From contig CACBDX010000004.1 of the NCBI GenBank assembly GCA_902538155.1, positions 1-50,293 on the forward strand: a stretch of 50,293 nucleotides of DNA, given 5' to 3'. Positions 16,204 to 26,037 of the stretch are shown here, one piece after another. Both the position numbers and the translations under genes were made by a program. Under the pieces are notes generated by a model. It was not told the origin of the DNA and searched no databases. It saw only the letters and a program-made list of their open reading frames with translations. Numbering within the stretch: the stretch's first letter is position 1; the number at the start of each line of letters is the position of its first letter. The DNA is from an uncultured Alphaproteobacteria bacterium (GTDB lineage: Bacteria > Pseudomonadota > Alphaproteobacteria > HIMB59 > GCA-002718135).

Positions 16204-17394
16204 TTAAGTATTAAAATATTTTTTAATATTTTTAGCTGCTTGTCTTATTCTTTGAGTATTTTCTACTAGACCAATACGAACAAACCCCTCGCCTCCTTTT
16301 CCAAAAGCTAAACCAGGAGCTACTGCAACGTCGGCATTTATCATTAAATTCTTGGCAAACTTCATAGAACCCATTTTTTTATATTTTTTTGGTAAAGGAG
16401 CCCACACAAACATTGATGCTTCAGGCTCTGGAATTTTATCCCAACCAGCCCTTTCAAAAGATTCTATTAAAACATCTCTTCTTTTTTTATAAGTCTCTCT
16501 TATTTCTTCTACACATCTTTGAGATCCATTTAAAGCAGCAGTGGCTGCTACTTGCACAGGAGTAAAAGCACCATAGTCTACATAAGATTTAATTTTTGTT
16601 AATGCTTCAATTAATGTTTTGTTTCCAACAGCAAAACCTATTCTCCATCCTGCCATTGCATAAGTTTTAGATAAAGTCGTAAATTCAACAGCTATATTCT
16701 TAGCGCCATTAACTTCTAATATTGATGGAGGTGGATATTTACCAAAATAAATTTCAGAATAAGCTAAATCAGATAATATATAAACTTGATATTTTTTTGC
16801 AATTTTTACTAATTCCTTATAAAAATCTAAATTAACTATCTGAGCTGTTGGATTAGAAGGAAAAGAAACAATAATAACTTTTATTGAAGAGTATTTTTTT
16901 AAATTATTAACAATATTTGATAAAAATTTGTTTCTATCGAACTGTCCATTATAAAATGTTCTTAAAGGTGTTAATTTTGCTCCAGCAATCATAAAACCAT
17001 ATGGATGAACAGGGTATGATGGATCAGGGCATAATATCCTGTCTCCTCTTGAAGTTATAGCTTGTGCTAAATTTGCTAAACCTTCCTTTGAACCAATTGT
17101 TACTATAATTTCACTTGATGGATTTAAATCAACATTAAATCGTTTTTTATAATATTTAGCTTGAGCTTTTCTTAATCCATTAATGCCTTTTGAAACTGAA
17201 TAACGTCCAACACCTGGTTTATCTACAACTTCTTTTAATTTCTGTCTTATGTGAAGAGGTGTTGGCATATCAGGATTGCCCATGCCAAAATCAATAATAT
17301 CCCTACCTTCTGATCTCAGTTTCATTTTTAATGAATTTATCTCCCCAAATATATATGGGGGAAGTCTATTAATTCTTTCAAATTTAGATTTCAC
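16204..17394 (-). CDS. alaC: Alanine-synthesising aminotransferase AlaC (glutamate-pyruvate)
   Basis: 396 residues, similar in length and block by block to E. coli AlaC: INRLPPYIFGEINSLKM, DFGMGNPDMPTP, ITIGSKEGLA-type block, SFPSNPTAQ, and AGWRIGFAVGNK. PLP residues are Asn181, Asp209, Tyr212, Lys243 (LSKTYAMAGWR) and Arg251. It transfers the amino group of glutamate to pyruvate. LL-diaminopimelate aminotransferases are close relatives, but the sequence runs with AlaC. It is transcribed alone and divergently from the zinc protease, with a 16-base palindrome between them. Confidence 0.9.
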   Translation of the reverse strand: MKSKFERINRLPPYIFGEINSLKMKLRSEGRDIIDFGMGNPDMPTPLHIRQKLKEVVDKPGVGRYSVSKGINGLRKAQAKYYKKRFNVDLNPSSEIIVTIGSKEGLANLAQAITSRGDRILCPDPSYPVHPYGFMIAGAKLTPLRTFYNGQFDRNKFLSNIVNNLKKYSSIKVIIVSFPSNPTAQIVNLDFYKELVKIAKKYQVYILSDLAYSEIYFGKYPPPSILEVNGAKNIAVEFTTLSKTYAMAGWRIGFAVGNKTLIEALTKIKSYVDYGAFTPVQVAATAALNGSQRCVEEIRETYKKRRDVLIESFERAGWDKIPEPEASMFVWAPLPKKYKKMGSMKFAKNLMINADVAVAPGLAFGKGGEGFVRIGLVENTQRIRQAAKNIKKYFNT

Positions 17395-17402
17395 TTTTTA
17401 AG

Positions 17403-17418
17403 CAATAATTAATTATTG
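17403..17418. promoter_or_regulatory. Perfect 16-base palindrome, possible operator
   Basis: CAATAATT/AATTATTG, a perfect palindrome 9 bases upstream of the alaC start and about 60 bases from the divergent zinc-protease start. Such a site could bind a dimeric regulator. All but two base pairs are A-T, so chance is a real alternative. Confidence 0.25.
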
Positions 17419-17477
17419 ATGATAATACTAGTTTAAATAAAATTGATTTTTAATAATATTATTCCTATTTTTATATT

Positions 17478-18182
17478 GTGATTAAATTATTTTACTATTT
17501 TTTGCCATTTATTGTAATGTTTCTACCAAGTTTATGGGTAAATTATATTTTAAAAAAATATAATAAAATTTTACCTGATATGCCTTTCACTGGTAGAGAA
17601 CTTGGAAAAAAAATCCTTGAAGAAGAAAAAATTACCAATGTATCAATTAATCCTATTCAGCAATTAGATCATTACAATCCTAAAGAAAAAAAAATACATA
17701 TCGCTACAGATAAACTTGATAAAAAAAGTATAACAAGCATTGCTGTTGTTGCACACGAAATTGGTCATGCAATTCAAGATAAAGAAAAATACAAACCACT
17801 TATTCTTAGACAATCATTAATTGAAAAAACAATGATCTTTCAAAGAATTGGCTCGTTTTTATTAATTATAGGACTACCGTCAATATTTGCCTTCACTAAA
17901 AGTCCATTTATCACCCTTATTGCTGCGATAATAATAATGGGATGTTTATCTACAAATGTGCTAATCCATTTGATTACTCTTCCTGTAGAATTTGATGCAA
18001 GTTTTAAGAGAGCCTTACCAATACTCAAAAGATTTGTTCCTAGAGAGAATATGTACCAATGCAAATCCGTTTTAAGAGCTGCTGCATTGACATATTTAGC
18101 TCAATCCATTGTAAGTATATTTAGATTAAAAATAATACTGTTATCTTTTATCAATATTTTTAAGTCAATTATAAGAAGATAA
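17478..18182 (+). CDS. YugP-like zinc metallopeptidase, membrane-bound
   Basis: 234 residues from a GTG. An N-terminal helix (about 3-22) is followed by a soluble stretch with the HEIGHA zinc motif (93-98), then two membrane helices (about 125-160) and a further catalytic-looking segment LPVEFDASFKRAL (about 167-179) typical of the neutral zinc metallopeptidase family 2. The Ala-rich ALTYLA block near the end is also conserved. Family role is unclear; members are thought to degrade or process membrane proteins. It stands alone, 48 bases before the large fusion protein on the same strand, with which it may be co-transcribed. Confidence 0.85.
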   Translation: MIKLFYYFLPFIVMFLPSLWVNYILKKYNKILPDMPFTGRELGKKILEEEKITNVSINPIQQLDHYNPKEKKIHIATDKLDKKSITSIAVVAHEIGHAIQDKEKYKPLILRQSLIEKTMIFQRIGSFLLIIGLPSIFAFTKSPFITLIAAIIIMGCLSTNVLIHLITLPVEFDASFKRALPILKRFVPRENMYQCKSVLRAAALTYLAQSIVSIFRLKIILLSFINIFKSIIRR

Positions 18183-18230
18183 TATTTTTCTCTTTAAATA
18201 AAATGGGAAATTTATTAAGTTAGATAATTA

Positions 18231-20843
18231 ATGAATTTAAGTGAAAAAATATCTTTAATATTAGTAGATAAAGGTTTTTCTTTGTCTCCAAAAAAAAATA
18301 CTGAAGATTTAATCAATTCTGGCACAGAATTTCACAAAAGTAATGAAGACATCAAAATTGCAGAACAGCATGGTATCGCAGATCAAATTTTTATTCTTTT
18401 AAAAGGTGAGGCTGAATATGTAAAATATCATAATAATGTTTTTTATAAGTTAGCAACATTAAAGAATGCAGGGTCACCTCTTGGTATTTCAGGCTTAAAT
18501 GCGCCAGGTAGATATATGTCAGATATATTTATTAAAGGTAATTCAGAATATATTTCTATCAAAATAGAAAAGTTAAAAGAATTGGAAGAAGTAGATCCGG
18601 ATTATGCAAGTTTTTTTTATTCTTTTTTATTATTTGAATCAATTAATTTAATATGGTCATCTCGCAATTTAGAAAAACCCATTGAACACAAAAACATTAA
18701 TTTAGCTGATGGTGTTAAAACTGGTGGAGATATTGTAAATACCAAAAGAATTAAAAATTCAGCATTTTTAGCTTTTCTTGATGATAACGATTTAGATGAA
18801 TTAATACATTACGCAAACGTTAGATTATTTTCATCTGGTGAATTTATAACATTAGAGGGTAAAAATTCTGATGGAATAAATATTTTGTTAAAAGGTAAGG
18901 TTGAAGCCTCTTTTACAAATTTAAAAGATGACCAAATAGAAAAAAATTCAAGATCAATAGCTAGACCAGGAGTAGCATTGTCCTTATCTTCAGGATTACA
19001 TGAAATTGAATCACCCTACTCCTTAAAAGCAACAAGAGATACAACGATATTAAAATTCTCAAATGAATTTATTGATAATTTAATTAAAACCAATCCAGAA
19101 TTGGCAATCAAATTTTTTAAAAGACAATTATGGCAATTAGGACGGTATATTCAAAGTTCAACAGGCTTAACAACTTATCCCGCTAAAAATGAAAAAGAGT
19201 TTTTTCAATATTTATTAAATGATAATTCTGCAACAATTCCAAGTAATTCCAAACTTTATACAATACCTCATTTATTAGAAAATCATTTAACTCATTCTTT
19301 AGCATTCGATACAATTTATGATTTAATTATCACAGGTAATGATGATGAAAAATCTATAGCTAGTTTAATGATTGATGCATTGAGTGGTATAGAAAGAAAA
19401 AATAGATTTTTCAAACAACTAAACAAAATATACAACAGAGTTGCAAATTCATATGATTCAATAAATAAACAAGCATTACAAAAATTAACAAATTCAGATT
19501 TTATAAAAGCTTTTGATCAAGTACCTTATGTTATTAAAGGTATGGAGAATTTACCTGATGAAGCCACAAACATATTTTTTTATAATCATTTGGCAAGCAT
19601 TGAAGAAAATGGTTTAGCCAATGGACATCAATTTAGTATAGATAGTCACTTTATAAGTGCAAAAATTTTATTTCCAAAATATGGTGATGGTGGTCAAAGA
19701 ATTGCCCGATATTCTAGAAATAATGAATTCTGGAGATATAATTATTATGAGAATTTAGATTATATTTTCGTCCATACACCAGAATCAGATTATTTAAATG
19801 AAACTCAAGAACAAAAAAAGAAAAGAAAAAGTAAATTATTTATCGAAACTCAAAATATTTTTGATCAAAACAGACCTTTAGTTATAGCACCAGAAGGTAC
19901 ATCTGAAACTGAAGATAATTTAACTCCAAATTCCCCAGGTCCATTAAAACCAGGTGCATTTTTATTAGCAGACCAATTAAAACCAGAGCCCCTTCTTGTT
20001 CCAATTGCATTAGCAAATTTTGATTATTCAATTTCTGATACTATTTATTCAGCAGTTATTAAAGAACCAATAAAAATAAAAGATTTTGTAAATGATATGA
20101 AAAATAAAAAAGAGTTAGAAAATTTTTTATCTAAATATAGAAAAACTTTTAGAACATATGTTGAGGAAGCAATTGAATTAGCAAAATCTGCTTCAAAAAA
20201 TAAAATTAATTATGAAGATGTGGTTAGTAACTTAAATTTAGTAAGCCCTATTGAAGAAGAATTTGAAGCAGATGTGAGAGAATTAGAAATTAAATTACAT
20301 TCAGATCAATATAAAAATAACAAAATAGTCTTATTTGGAAGTTCAACATTTAGAGATTGGGAAAATGCAAAAACTGATCTGTCATTTGATAGTTTATTAA
20401 ATTTAGGATTTGGTGGTTCCACATTAGTATCATGCCGAACCTATTTTAATAGAATAGTAGTACCAAATAATCCTGATAAGATGATTTTTTATGCAGGTGA
20501 TAATGATATAGGCAGCGGAATGAGTGCTGAAGATTTAGAAAATGAATTTTTATTATTTACTTCTGAAGTTAATGAAAAATTACCTCATACCTTATGTTTT
20601 TTTGTTTCTATTAAGCCAAGTGTATTTAGGAATAATTATTTAAATACAATATTAGATGCAAATGAACGAATTAAAAACAAAATTGAGAATTTTAGTCAAT
20701 GGCGCTATATTGATCTTTGTTCTCCTATGCTTGATGCTGGATTTGAAAAATTTTATTCAGAAGATCCATTACACATGAATGTACTTGGTTACAGTCTCTT
20801 AAGTAAATTAATTAGAGATGAAATCTCGAAATTTACAATTTAA
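18231..20843 (+). CDS. Fusion protein: two cNMP-binding domains, PlsC-type acyltransferase, SGNH hydrolase
   Basis: 870 residues. Two cyclic-nucleotide-binding-like domains (about 15-125 and 175-300; each has an ILLKGE/ILLKGK strand pattern, and the second a SGEFITLEG block) come first. An acyltransferase domain (about 440-620) has the canonical H-x4-D motif HQFSID (His466, Asp471) and EGT (555-557). An SGNH/GDSL hydrolase (about 697-870) has block I FGSSTF (Ser705), GFGGS (726-730), Asn758 (GDND) and the Asp846/His848 pair (DPLHMN). No membrane helix is obvious. It could transfer or remove acyl groups under control of a bound nucleotide or lipid. I do not know a characterised protein with this architecture. 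Confidence 0.8.
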   Translation: MNLSEKISLILVDKGFSLSPKKNTEDLINSGTEFHKSNEDIKIAEQHGIADQIFILLKGEAEYVKYHNNVFYKLATLKNAGSPLGISGLNAPGRYMSDIFIKGNSEYISIKIEKLKELEEVDPDYASFFYSFLLFESINLIWSSRNLEKPIEHKNINLADGVKTGGDIVNTKRIKNSAFLAFLDDNDLDELIHYANVRLFSSGEFITLEGKNSDGINILLKGKVEASFTNLKDDQIEKNSRSIARPGVALSLSSGLHEIESPYSLKATRDTTILKFSNEFIDNLIKTNPELAIKFFKRQLWQLGRYIQSSTGLTTYPAKNEKEFFQYLLNDNSATIPSNSKLYTIPHLLENHLTHSLAFDTIYDLIITGNDDEKSIASLMIDALSGIERKNRFFKQLNKIYNRVANSYDSINKQALQKLTNSDFIKAFDQVPYVIKGMENLPDEATNIFFYNHLASIEENGLANGHQFSIDSHFISAKILFPKYGDGGQRIARYSRNNEFWRYNYYENLDYIFVHTPESDYLNETQEQKKKRKSKLFIETQNIFDQNRPLVIAPEGTSETEDNLTPNSPGPLKPGAFLLADQLKPEPLLVPIALANFDYSISDTIYSAVIKEPIKIKDFVNDMKNKKELENFLSKYRKTFRTYVEEAIELAKSASKNKINYEDVVSNLNLVSPIEEEFEADVRELEIKLHSDQYKNNKIVLFGSSTFRDWENAKTDLSFDSLLNLGFGGSTLVSCRTYFNRIVVPNNPDKMIFYAGDNDIGSGMSAEDLENEFLLFTSEVNEKLPHTLCFFVSIKPSVFRNNYLNTILDANERIKNKIENFSQWRYIDLCSPMLDAGFEKFYSEDPLHMNVLGYSLLSKLIRDEISKFTI

Positions 20844-20857
20844 ACTTAAATAAAAAA

Positions 20858-21880
20858 TTAAATTTTAATTTCTTTTCTTAGTTTATCAGATTTATATGAA
20901 TTGAAGACTAATGATAAACTCTTTATGTTATCTTCACCACTGGTGTCGTGTTCAATATTATTTATTAGTGAATCAATGAAATGTTTGTGCGTATTGATTA
21001 CACTTTCTTGAATTTGATCCCAAGGTTTTGAAATCCATTTATATTTCTTTGGTTTTCCATCATAAATCTTCTTTTTATTATTTTTGTGAAGAATAATTTT
21101 GTAATTGTAGTCCAAATCAATTGAGCCGTTAGAGAATTCTAAATTAACTAGTGTTTGAGCGAATCTGTCTGGTTTTTTTATTGAAGAAATAGATGCATCA
21201 ACAATAGTAATACTATTATTTTTATTTCTTATCAGGGATATAAAATCGGTTTCACCTTTAAATTTATTATTTGTATTTTGATTTACTGTATAAATACTTT
21301 TTGCTTCTCCCATAAAAAATCTACTTAAATCAAATAAATGGATTCCTACGTCTAGGGTTAAATACTCTTTTAAATCGTATAAATATTTTTGATTGGTATA
21401 TCCAACAGGATTTGCATGTCTAAAAGATATCTTGGCATAATGTGGTCTCGTTAATTGCTCTTTATTTATAATTTCTTTTAATTTTAATAGAGGGCTTTGC
21501 CATCTAAAATTCTCATGAACCATAAGTGGTGTTTTATTTTTTTTATATAAAGAAACAATTTTTTTTGCATTAGATAAATTTTCAGCAAATGGCTTTTGTA
21601 TAGAAGTTGGAATTTTATACTTAGATAAAATTTTGCCAATATTTAAGTGTGTCTCCATTGTTGTTACAACATCAACAAAGTCAATTTTATGTTTTTTTAA
21701 CATTAATTCTATAGATGAATAAGAATGTAAAATGTTAAATTTAGATTTAAATTTATTAGCTTTTTTAATATCTAAATCACAAACACATATTATTTCAATA
21801 TTTTTTAATTCTTTCCAAGCTAAAATATGATTTTCAGCAAAGAAACCACAACCAATTAATGCTCCTTTTAATTTTTTCAT
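20858..21880 (-). CDS. Gfo/Idh/MocA family dehydrogenase (candidate D-apiose dehydrogenase)
   Basis: 340 residues. N-terminal Rossmann motif GCGFFAE (10-16), the EKP-type motif as QKP with Lys96, and the catalytic D-x3-H pair Asp177/His181 (DVGIHLFDL). These enzymes oxidise sugars or sugar derivatives with NAD(P). The gene overlaps the D-apionate-lactonase-like gene by 4 bases (ATGA). D-apiose dehydrogenase belongs to this same superfamily and makes the lactone that such a lactonase opens, so this is the best guess for its role. The guess rests on context; the superfamily is broad. Confidence 0.82.
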   Translation of the reverse strand: MKKLKGALIGCGFFAENHILAWKELKNIEIICVCDLDIKKANKFKSKFNILHSYSSIELMLKKHKIDFVDVVTTMETHLNIGKILSKYKIPTSIQKPFAENLSNAKKIVSLYKKNKTPLMVHENFRWQSPLLKLKEIINKEQLTRPHYAKISFRHANPVGYTNQKYLYDLKEYLTLDVGIHLFDLSRFFMGEAKSIYTVNQNTNNKFKGETDFISLIRNKNNSITIVDASISSIKKPDRFAQTLVNLEFSNGSIDLDYNYKIILHKNNKKKIYDGKPKKYKWISKPWDQIQESVINTHKHFIDSLINNIEHDTSGEDNIKSLSLVFNSYKSDKLRKEIKI

Positions 21881-23718
21881 TTATCTTCTATAAATTTAAT
21901 TTCTAAGGGCTCAAACGTATATGGACTTGTATCATTTTTAAAGTTAAAAAAAGAAAAATCATTATTAAAAATATCAGTATAATTGTTTAAATTAAGCTTA
22001 TATTGATTACTAAAATTTATTTCAGGAATAATAATTTCCTTTTTTTGTTTTGAGGAATTAACAAATAAATAATACTTTTTATCATTTAGTACGATTTTTA
22101 ATCCATACACTTCGTTAACTGGATTAAATTTAAAAATTTCTGAATTTGTTAGTGAAATAAGAAAATTATTTAAATGATACAATGGTCTTTTGGTATTATC
22201 TTTATTTAATATTCCATGATGCCCATAAATAGAATTAAAAGTAAAAAATTTTGATTCTTTATTTATTGATTGAATAAAAATTGCCAGTGTCCAAGTTAGT
22301 GAAAATAATTGATCATGCCTTGGATCGCTATCAGCCATTTCTAATCTTATTTTGTTTTTATTACTTACAAGACTTTCACCATACGGATTGAAATGCATAC
22401 CAATAGAAATTGGACCAATATGAACATTAGTACTATTAGAAAAATTTTTTAGAGTTTTAAGGATATAAGGTATAGTTTCAGGTGTATTTAATACACCAAA
22501 ATCACTAGAATCATGAACAATTGGAGTGAAGGAAAAACTAACCAAATCATAAAACATTTTTGGTCTTTTTCTATTTAATTCTGTAAAATTAGTGACCATT
22601 CCAGAAACAATTTCACTATTAGAAAATATCTTTTTCGCAATTTTATAGTATTCATTTAATTCCGGAGCTTTAGGCCATTCACCAGCTGGTTGAAAACTAT
22701 TCAAATATATTTTTGGACAAATTAAAATTTTATCTAAATTAATAGTATTTTCAGTTACAAAATTGTAAATTTTTTTTAACTCATCATCAGGATCATTAGT
22801 ATGATCAACCAAAGCTACAAGGAATACTTTGTTCTGAGATCTTGAAGTTACATTCGTAAAATCTTCAGTAAAATCAATAAGATAGTAATAATAATCAAAG
22901 TTATTTATTAAATTATCATTAGGAATAATTAAAGAATCAATTTTTATACCAATTTTAGGAAATTTATAAGGAGTAGTATGATCAATTTTTACAATATTCT
23001 TAGACGGGAAAGATATTTGTTTTTTATTTACTACATCTATTTTAACAGTTTGAGAGAAATTAGACCCTCCTTTTTCTAGATATGGAAAAGGATTTAATAA
23101 AGAACCACTATATATTTTGTAAGAAGCATCACCCCAATTTCTTTGATCCTCCATTTCAAATAAAATACCCTCAAAATTAATATTAACCAACAAACTATCG
23201 TCTAAAGTATAGGCAAGGTTTTTAAATTTAAAAAATGGTTGGTCGGGTTTTATGTTTTCTGGAAATTTTTTTTCCTCTTTTAAATCGTTCCCCTTTGTTA
23301 CAATGATGTTTGAACCAACATGATTTTGTAATGGAATTAATAAATTAAAACCTATTCTATTAGTCCAAAAATCAGTTAAAAATTCTCCTTCAGAGGATAG
23401 AGTGATAGAATTATCAGAAAATAATATAACATTTCTTGTTTTAAGAATTTCATCTATACCATATTCTAAATCGAATATATATTCTAAGGATGAATCAAAG
23501 TTCTCTTCATAATTTAGAATTTTAGGATCATAGTTATTCCAATTTTTGTCTCTTACCAAAAATGATATCATCTTTAAAATTTGAAAATTTTGAAAAGTTA
23601 TATTTCGAAAAAAAAGATTATCTTTTAATAAGGTAAAATTATTATTTGAATTTTTTATAAATTTTTCTTCCAACAATTTAGAGTTATACATATAATTTTG
23701 ATACTGATTTATAATCAT
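21877..23718 (-). CDS. D-apionate lactonase-like protein
   Basis: 613 residues, cytoplasmic. The block FEMEDQRNWGDASYK (187-201) and NRIGFNLLIPL (120-130), together with FLVRDKNW near the start, are how I recognise the D-apionate lactonase (ApnL) family. The C-terminal two thirds look like a TIM-barrel plus beta-sandwich, as in GH79-type folds. The enzyme would open apionolactone to D-apionate in D-apiose catabolism, apiose being a branched pentose of plant and seagrass walls. The start may be the internal Met10, because the first codons overlap the upstream TTC38-like gene by 35 bases. It is coupled to the Gfo/Idh/MocA gene. Confidence 0.7.
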   Translation of the reverse strand: MIINQYQNYMYNSKLLEEKFIKNSNNNFTLLKDNLFFRNITFQNFQILKMISFLVRDKNWNNYDPKILNYEENFDSSLEYIFDLEYGIDEILKTRNVILFSDNSITLSSEGEFLTDFWTNRIGFNLLIPLQNHVGSNIIVTKGNDLKEEKKFPENIKPDQPFFKFKNLAYTLDDSLLVNINFEGILFEMEDQRNWGDASYKIYSGSLLNPFPYLEKGGSNFSQTVKIDVVNKKQISFPSKNIVKIDHTTPYKFPKIGIKIDSLIIPNDNLINNFDYYYYLIDFTEDFTNVTSRSQNKVFLVALVDHTNDPDDELKKIYNFVTENTINLDKILICPKIYLNSFQPAGEWPKAPELNEYYKIAKKIFSNSEIVSGMVTNFTELNRKRPKMFYDLVSFSFTPIVHDSSDFGVLNTPETIPYILKTLKNFSNSTNVHIGPISIGMHFNPYGESLVSNKNKIRLEMADSDPRHDQLFSLTWTLAIFIQSINKESKFFTFNSIYGHHGILNKDNTKRPLYHLNNFLISLTNSEIFKFNPVNEVYGLKIVLNDKKYYLFVNSSKQKKEIIIPEINFSNQYKLNLNNYTDIFNNDFSFFNFKNDTSPYTFEPLEIKFIEDK

Positions 23719-24931
23719 TATATTCTGATATTAAATCTGATTTATTTTTTTCATATTTTGTATTTTGGATTAAACTTAAAAAAATAAGTTCTCGTTGAGC
23801 AAAACTACCTCCAAGGTATTTAAATTGTGATTTAATTATATTTTCGTTTAATAATTCTTTTGTTTTCATACTTTGAATGATTGGCTTTAAGTAATTAATA
23901 TAATTTTCTTTAAAAGAATTTTCTAAATAATTTTCTTCCATTCTCTCTTCAAGTTCCTGAAAATAATCTTGGTCATTATAGTATAAGTAATAAAAAATAA
24001 GATGATAATCAATGAATGGAAGTATGTGTTGTTTTTTAAAATATTCAGCATAATCTTTTAATTTATCCATTCTTTCTTTAACATCCACTCCTTTGTAATG
24101 AAGTCTTAATAAAAAAGAACAAGCATTACAAAAATCTAAATAAAAAATTTCAGAAGAAGAGAAATAATTATCAAATAGTTTTAAACTTTTCTCATATTCT
24201 TGATTGTAGAATAATATTAATGATTGGTGCCACCATATATGTCTTTTTATTGGCCCGTAAATTGACCAATTAATTTTATTAAAATTATCATTGTTGTTAA
24301 TTGAGTTGTTATTCTCATTATCGTGTACATGCAAAAGGGCATGCCAACTCCATAAATCATTTGATGATTGTTTTAGTGAATTTAAAGCTAAAAGCTTAGC
24401 TTTATCAATAATATTATTTTCTTCAAAAGCATAGCTGGTCATCCCTAATAGTAAATTATAATGCTGATCATTTTCAGACCACTTACTTAATATTTCCTCA
24501 TGTTTATTTAAAAAATTACTATCAATACCCAAGAAAATATTATTAAAATGAAATAATCTGATTGCAAAAATATCTTTGGGATTATCTTTTATAATTAATT
24601 CCAATTTATTTAATAAATTTTTTAAATCATTTTTAATCCAGAGATTTACTATCTCTAAATATTGATGAAAATAATCATTTACTTCATCAGTGGAAATTGA
24701 TTTGAATGTTTCTCTAGCTAATGAAATTTTTTGTACATCTCTAGAAAAAAGCAATAAAACTATTTTTAATAATTTTGGAGCATTAAATTCTGGTTTTTTT
24801 TTAATTAATTTGTTAGTTTTATAAAAAGCATCTTTCTTAAAATAAATATATGAATCAATACATTCTTTGAAACTATTTATTTCATCATCTTTATTACTAT
24901 CTATCCATTTATAAAAATAATTATTTTGCAT
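23684..24931 (-). CDS. TTC38-like tetratricopeptide protein
   Basis: 415 residues of alpha-helical repeats without signal peptide. Motifs typical of the TTC38 family are LLLGMTSYAFEE (about 156-167), DLWSWHALLHVHD (about 192-204, in family members W-x-x-HA-x-x-HV) and the HIWWHQSLILFYNQEYEKSL block (about 231-250). The human relative has no firmly known function; in bacteria these proteins are scaffolds of unknown partners. It is the first gene of a three-gene minus-strand set with the apionate-lactonase-like and Gfo/Idh/MocA genes, which suggests a role with sugar catabolism. Confidence 0.75.
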   Translation of the reverse strand: MQNNYFYKWIDSNKDDEINSFKECIDSYIYFKKDAFYKTNKLIKKKPEFNAPKLLKIVLLLFSRDVQKISLARETFKSISTDEVNDYFHQYLEIVNLWIKNDLKNLLNKLELIIKDNPKDIFAIRLFHFNNIFLGIDSNFLNKHEEILSKWSENDQHYNLLLGMTSYAFEENNIIDKAKLLALNSLKQSSNDLWSWHALLHVHDNENNNSINNNDNFNKINWSIYGPIKRHIWWHQSLILFYNQEYEKSLKLFDNYFSSSEIFYLDFCNACSFLLRLHYKGVDVKERMDKLKDYAEYFKKQHILPFIDYHLIFYYLYYNDQDYFQELEERMEENYLENSFKENYINYLKPIIQSMKTKELLNENIIKSQFKYLGGSFAQRELIFLSLIQNTKYEKNKSDLISEYNDYKSVSKLYV

Positions 24932-24973
24932 TTACTAATAATACACATAATCTAACGATGTTAAATATTAATA

Positions 24974-25864
24974 TTATGAATTAATATTTAATCTCTTTCT
25001 TGTAATTTCTTTATTTAATTGAAGTTCTCTGTAAGAAATTAGAAGCACACCACAAAAAATTACAGAGGCACCTAACCAGGTATAATAATCAGGTTTATCA
25101 CTAAAGACAAAATATCCAATTATTGATGAAACTACTAATCCTAAAAATGAATAAGGTTGAGTCATAGTTACATCAACTAATTTATATGCATGATTTAATG
25201 CAATATGTAATATAGTTCCTGACATTGCAGCACATAATATAAAAATAATTGTTTTTAAGCTTGGCTGATCCCAAAAATATATAACTAATGGAAATGAAAA
25301 AAGACTCATATAAACATACTGATGTGATAATATTGTTATAGCACTATCATCCTTAGATACTTTTTTAGTTAAAATTATAACTACTGACCAAATTAGCGAT
25401 GAAATAAGCGCCATATATATTCCAATAGAAATATCTATAATACCGGGTCGCAATATTATTAACATTCCTAGAAAACCCATCACTAATGCAATTGACCTAT
25501 ATAAATAGATTTTTTCTTTTAAAAATATCACAGCTAAGATTGTAACAATGATAGGAACTATAAAATGAATGGCTGTCATTTTCTCTAATGGAAGCATAGC
25601 TAAAGCTGCAAAACCAAGTAGCATTGCAGGTAAGTTTAGTGCTGACCGTAAAATATGAATTTTTAAATTTTTTGTACTAAATACTTCAAATTTTGTTTTT
25701 AGAATGTAAGGGGTGATGATTAAAAATCCAAAGAAAAAACGTAAAAAACCAGTTGTAAATACATTTAATTCTTCTTGAGCTAATTTTATAAATGTACCCA
25801 TAAGAGTACCAAAAATAATTGATATAATAATTAAAAAAATTGCAAATTGATTATTGTTTAACAA
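24974..25864 (-). CDS. EamA/DMT-family permease
   Basis: 296 residues with ten hydrophobic segments as two five-helix repeats, the drug/metabolite transporter fold. The mid-protein block GFLGMLIILRPG (about 129-140) is the family hallmark. Substrate unknown; relatives export amino acids or metabolites. The start is a TTG at 25864 with an AGGA site 7 bases before it; the next Met lies inside helix one. It lies 42 bases upstream of the TTC38-like gene on the same strand and may lead that transcript. Same subfamily as the permeases at 28867 and 33081. Confidence 0.85.
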   Translation of the reverse strand: MLNNNQFAIFLIIISIIFGTLMGTFIKLAQEELNVFTTGFLRFFFGFLIITPYILKTKFEVFSTKNLKIHILRSALNLPAMLLGFAALAMLPLEKMTAIHFIVPIIVTILAVIFLKEKIYLYRSIALVMGFLGMLIILRPGIIDISIGIYMALISSLIWSVVIILTKKVSKDDSAITILSHQYVYMSLFSFPLVIYFWDQPSLKTIIFILCAAMSGTILHIALNHAYKLVDVTMTQPYSFLGLVVSSIIGYFVFSDKPDYYTWLGASVIFCGVLLISYRELQLNKEITRKRLNINS

Positions 25865-25959
25865 ATAATATTCCTAGCTAAAAAGAATTAGGATAATCAT
25901 AACACAATTTTTCCTTATTTATATCTCTATTAAAACAAAATTTGATTATATTTTAAAAA

Positions 25960-26037
25960 TTGTGGCACTTATCAAAAGAATAGTTCTTTTATTCATAACA
26001 TTAATTTTCATTATAATTCTCCTTGTAGGTGCCACAA
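25960..26037. repeat. Perfect 9-base inverted repeat TTGTGGCAC / GTGCCACAA
   Basis: Arms at 25960-25968 and 26029-26037 with a 60-base spacer, upstream of yjbQ and within the divergent region from the EamA gene. A very similar arm pair (TGTGACACTAAT / ATTAGTGCCACA) lies at 30730-30798. The left arm overlaps the start and the right arm the end of a possible 28-residue ORF, so some bases may be constrained by coding. Confidence 0.45.

Noticed and set aside
20845..20885. AT-only inverted repeat between the fusion protein and the Gfo/Idh/MocA gene
   Set aside because: Entirely A/T, expected by chance in this composition, and it runs into the coding end of the minus-strand gene.
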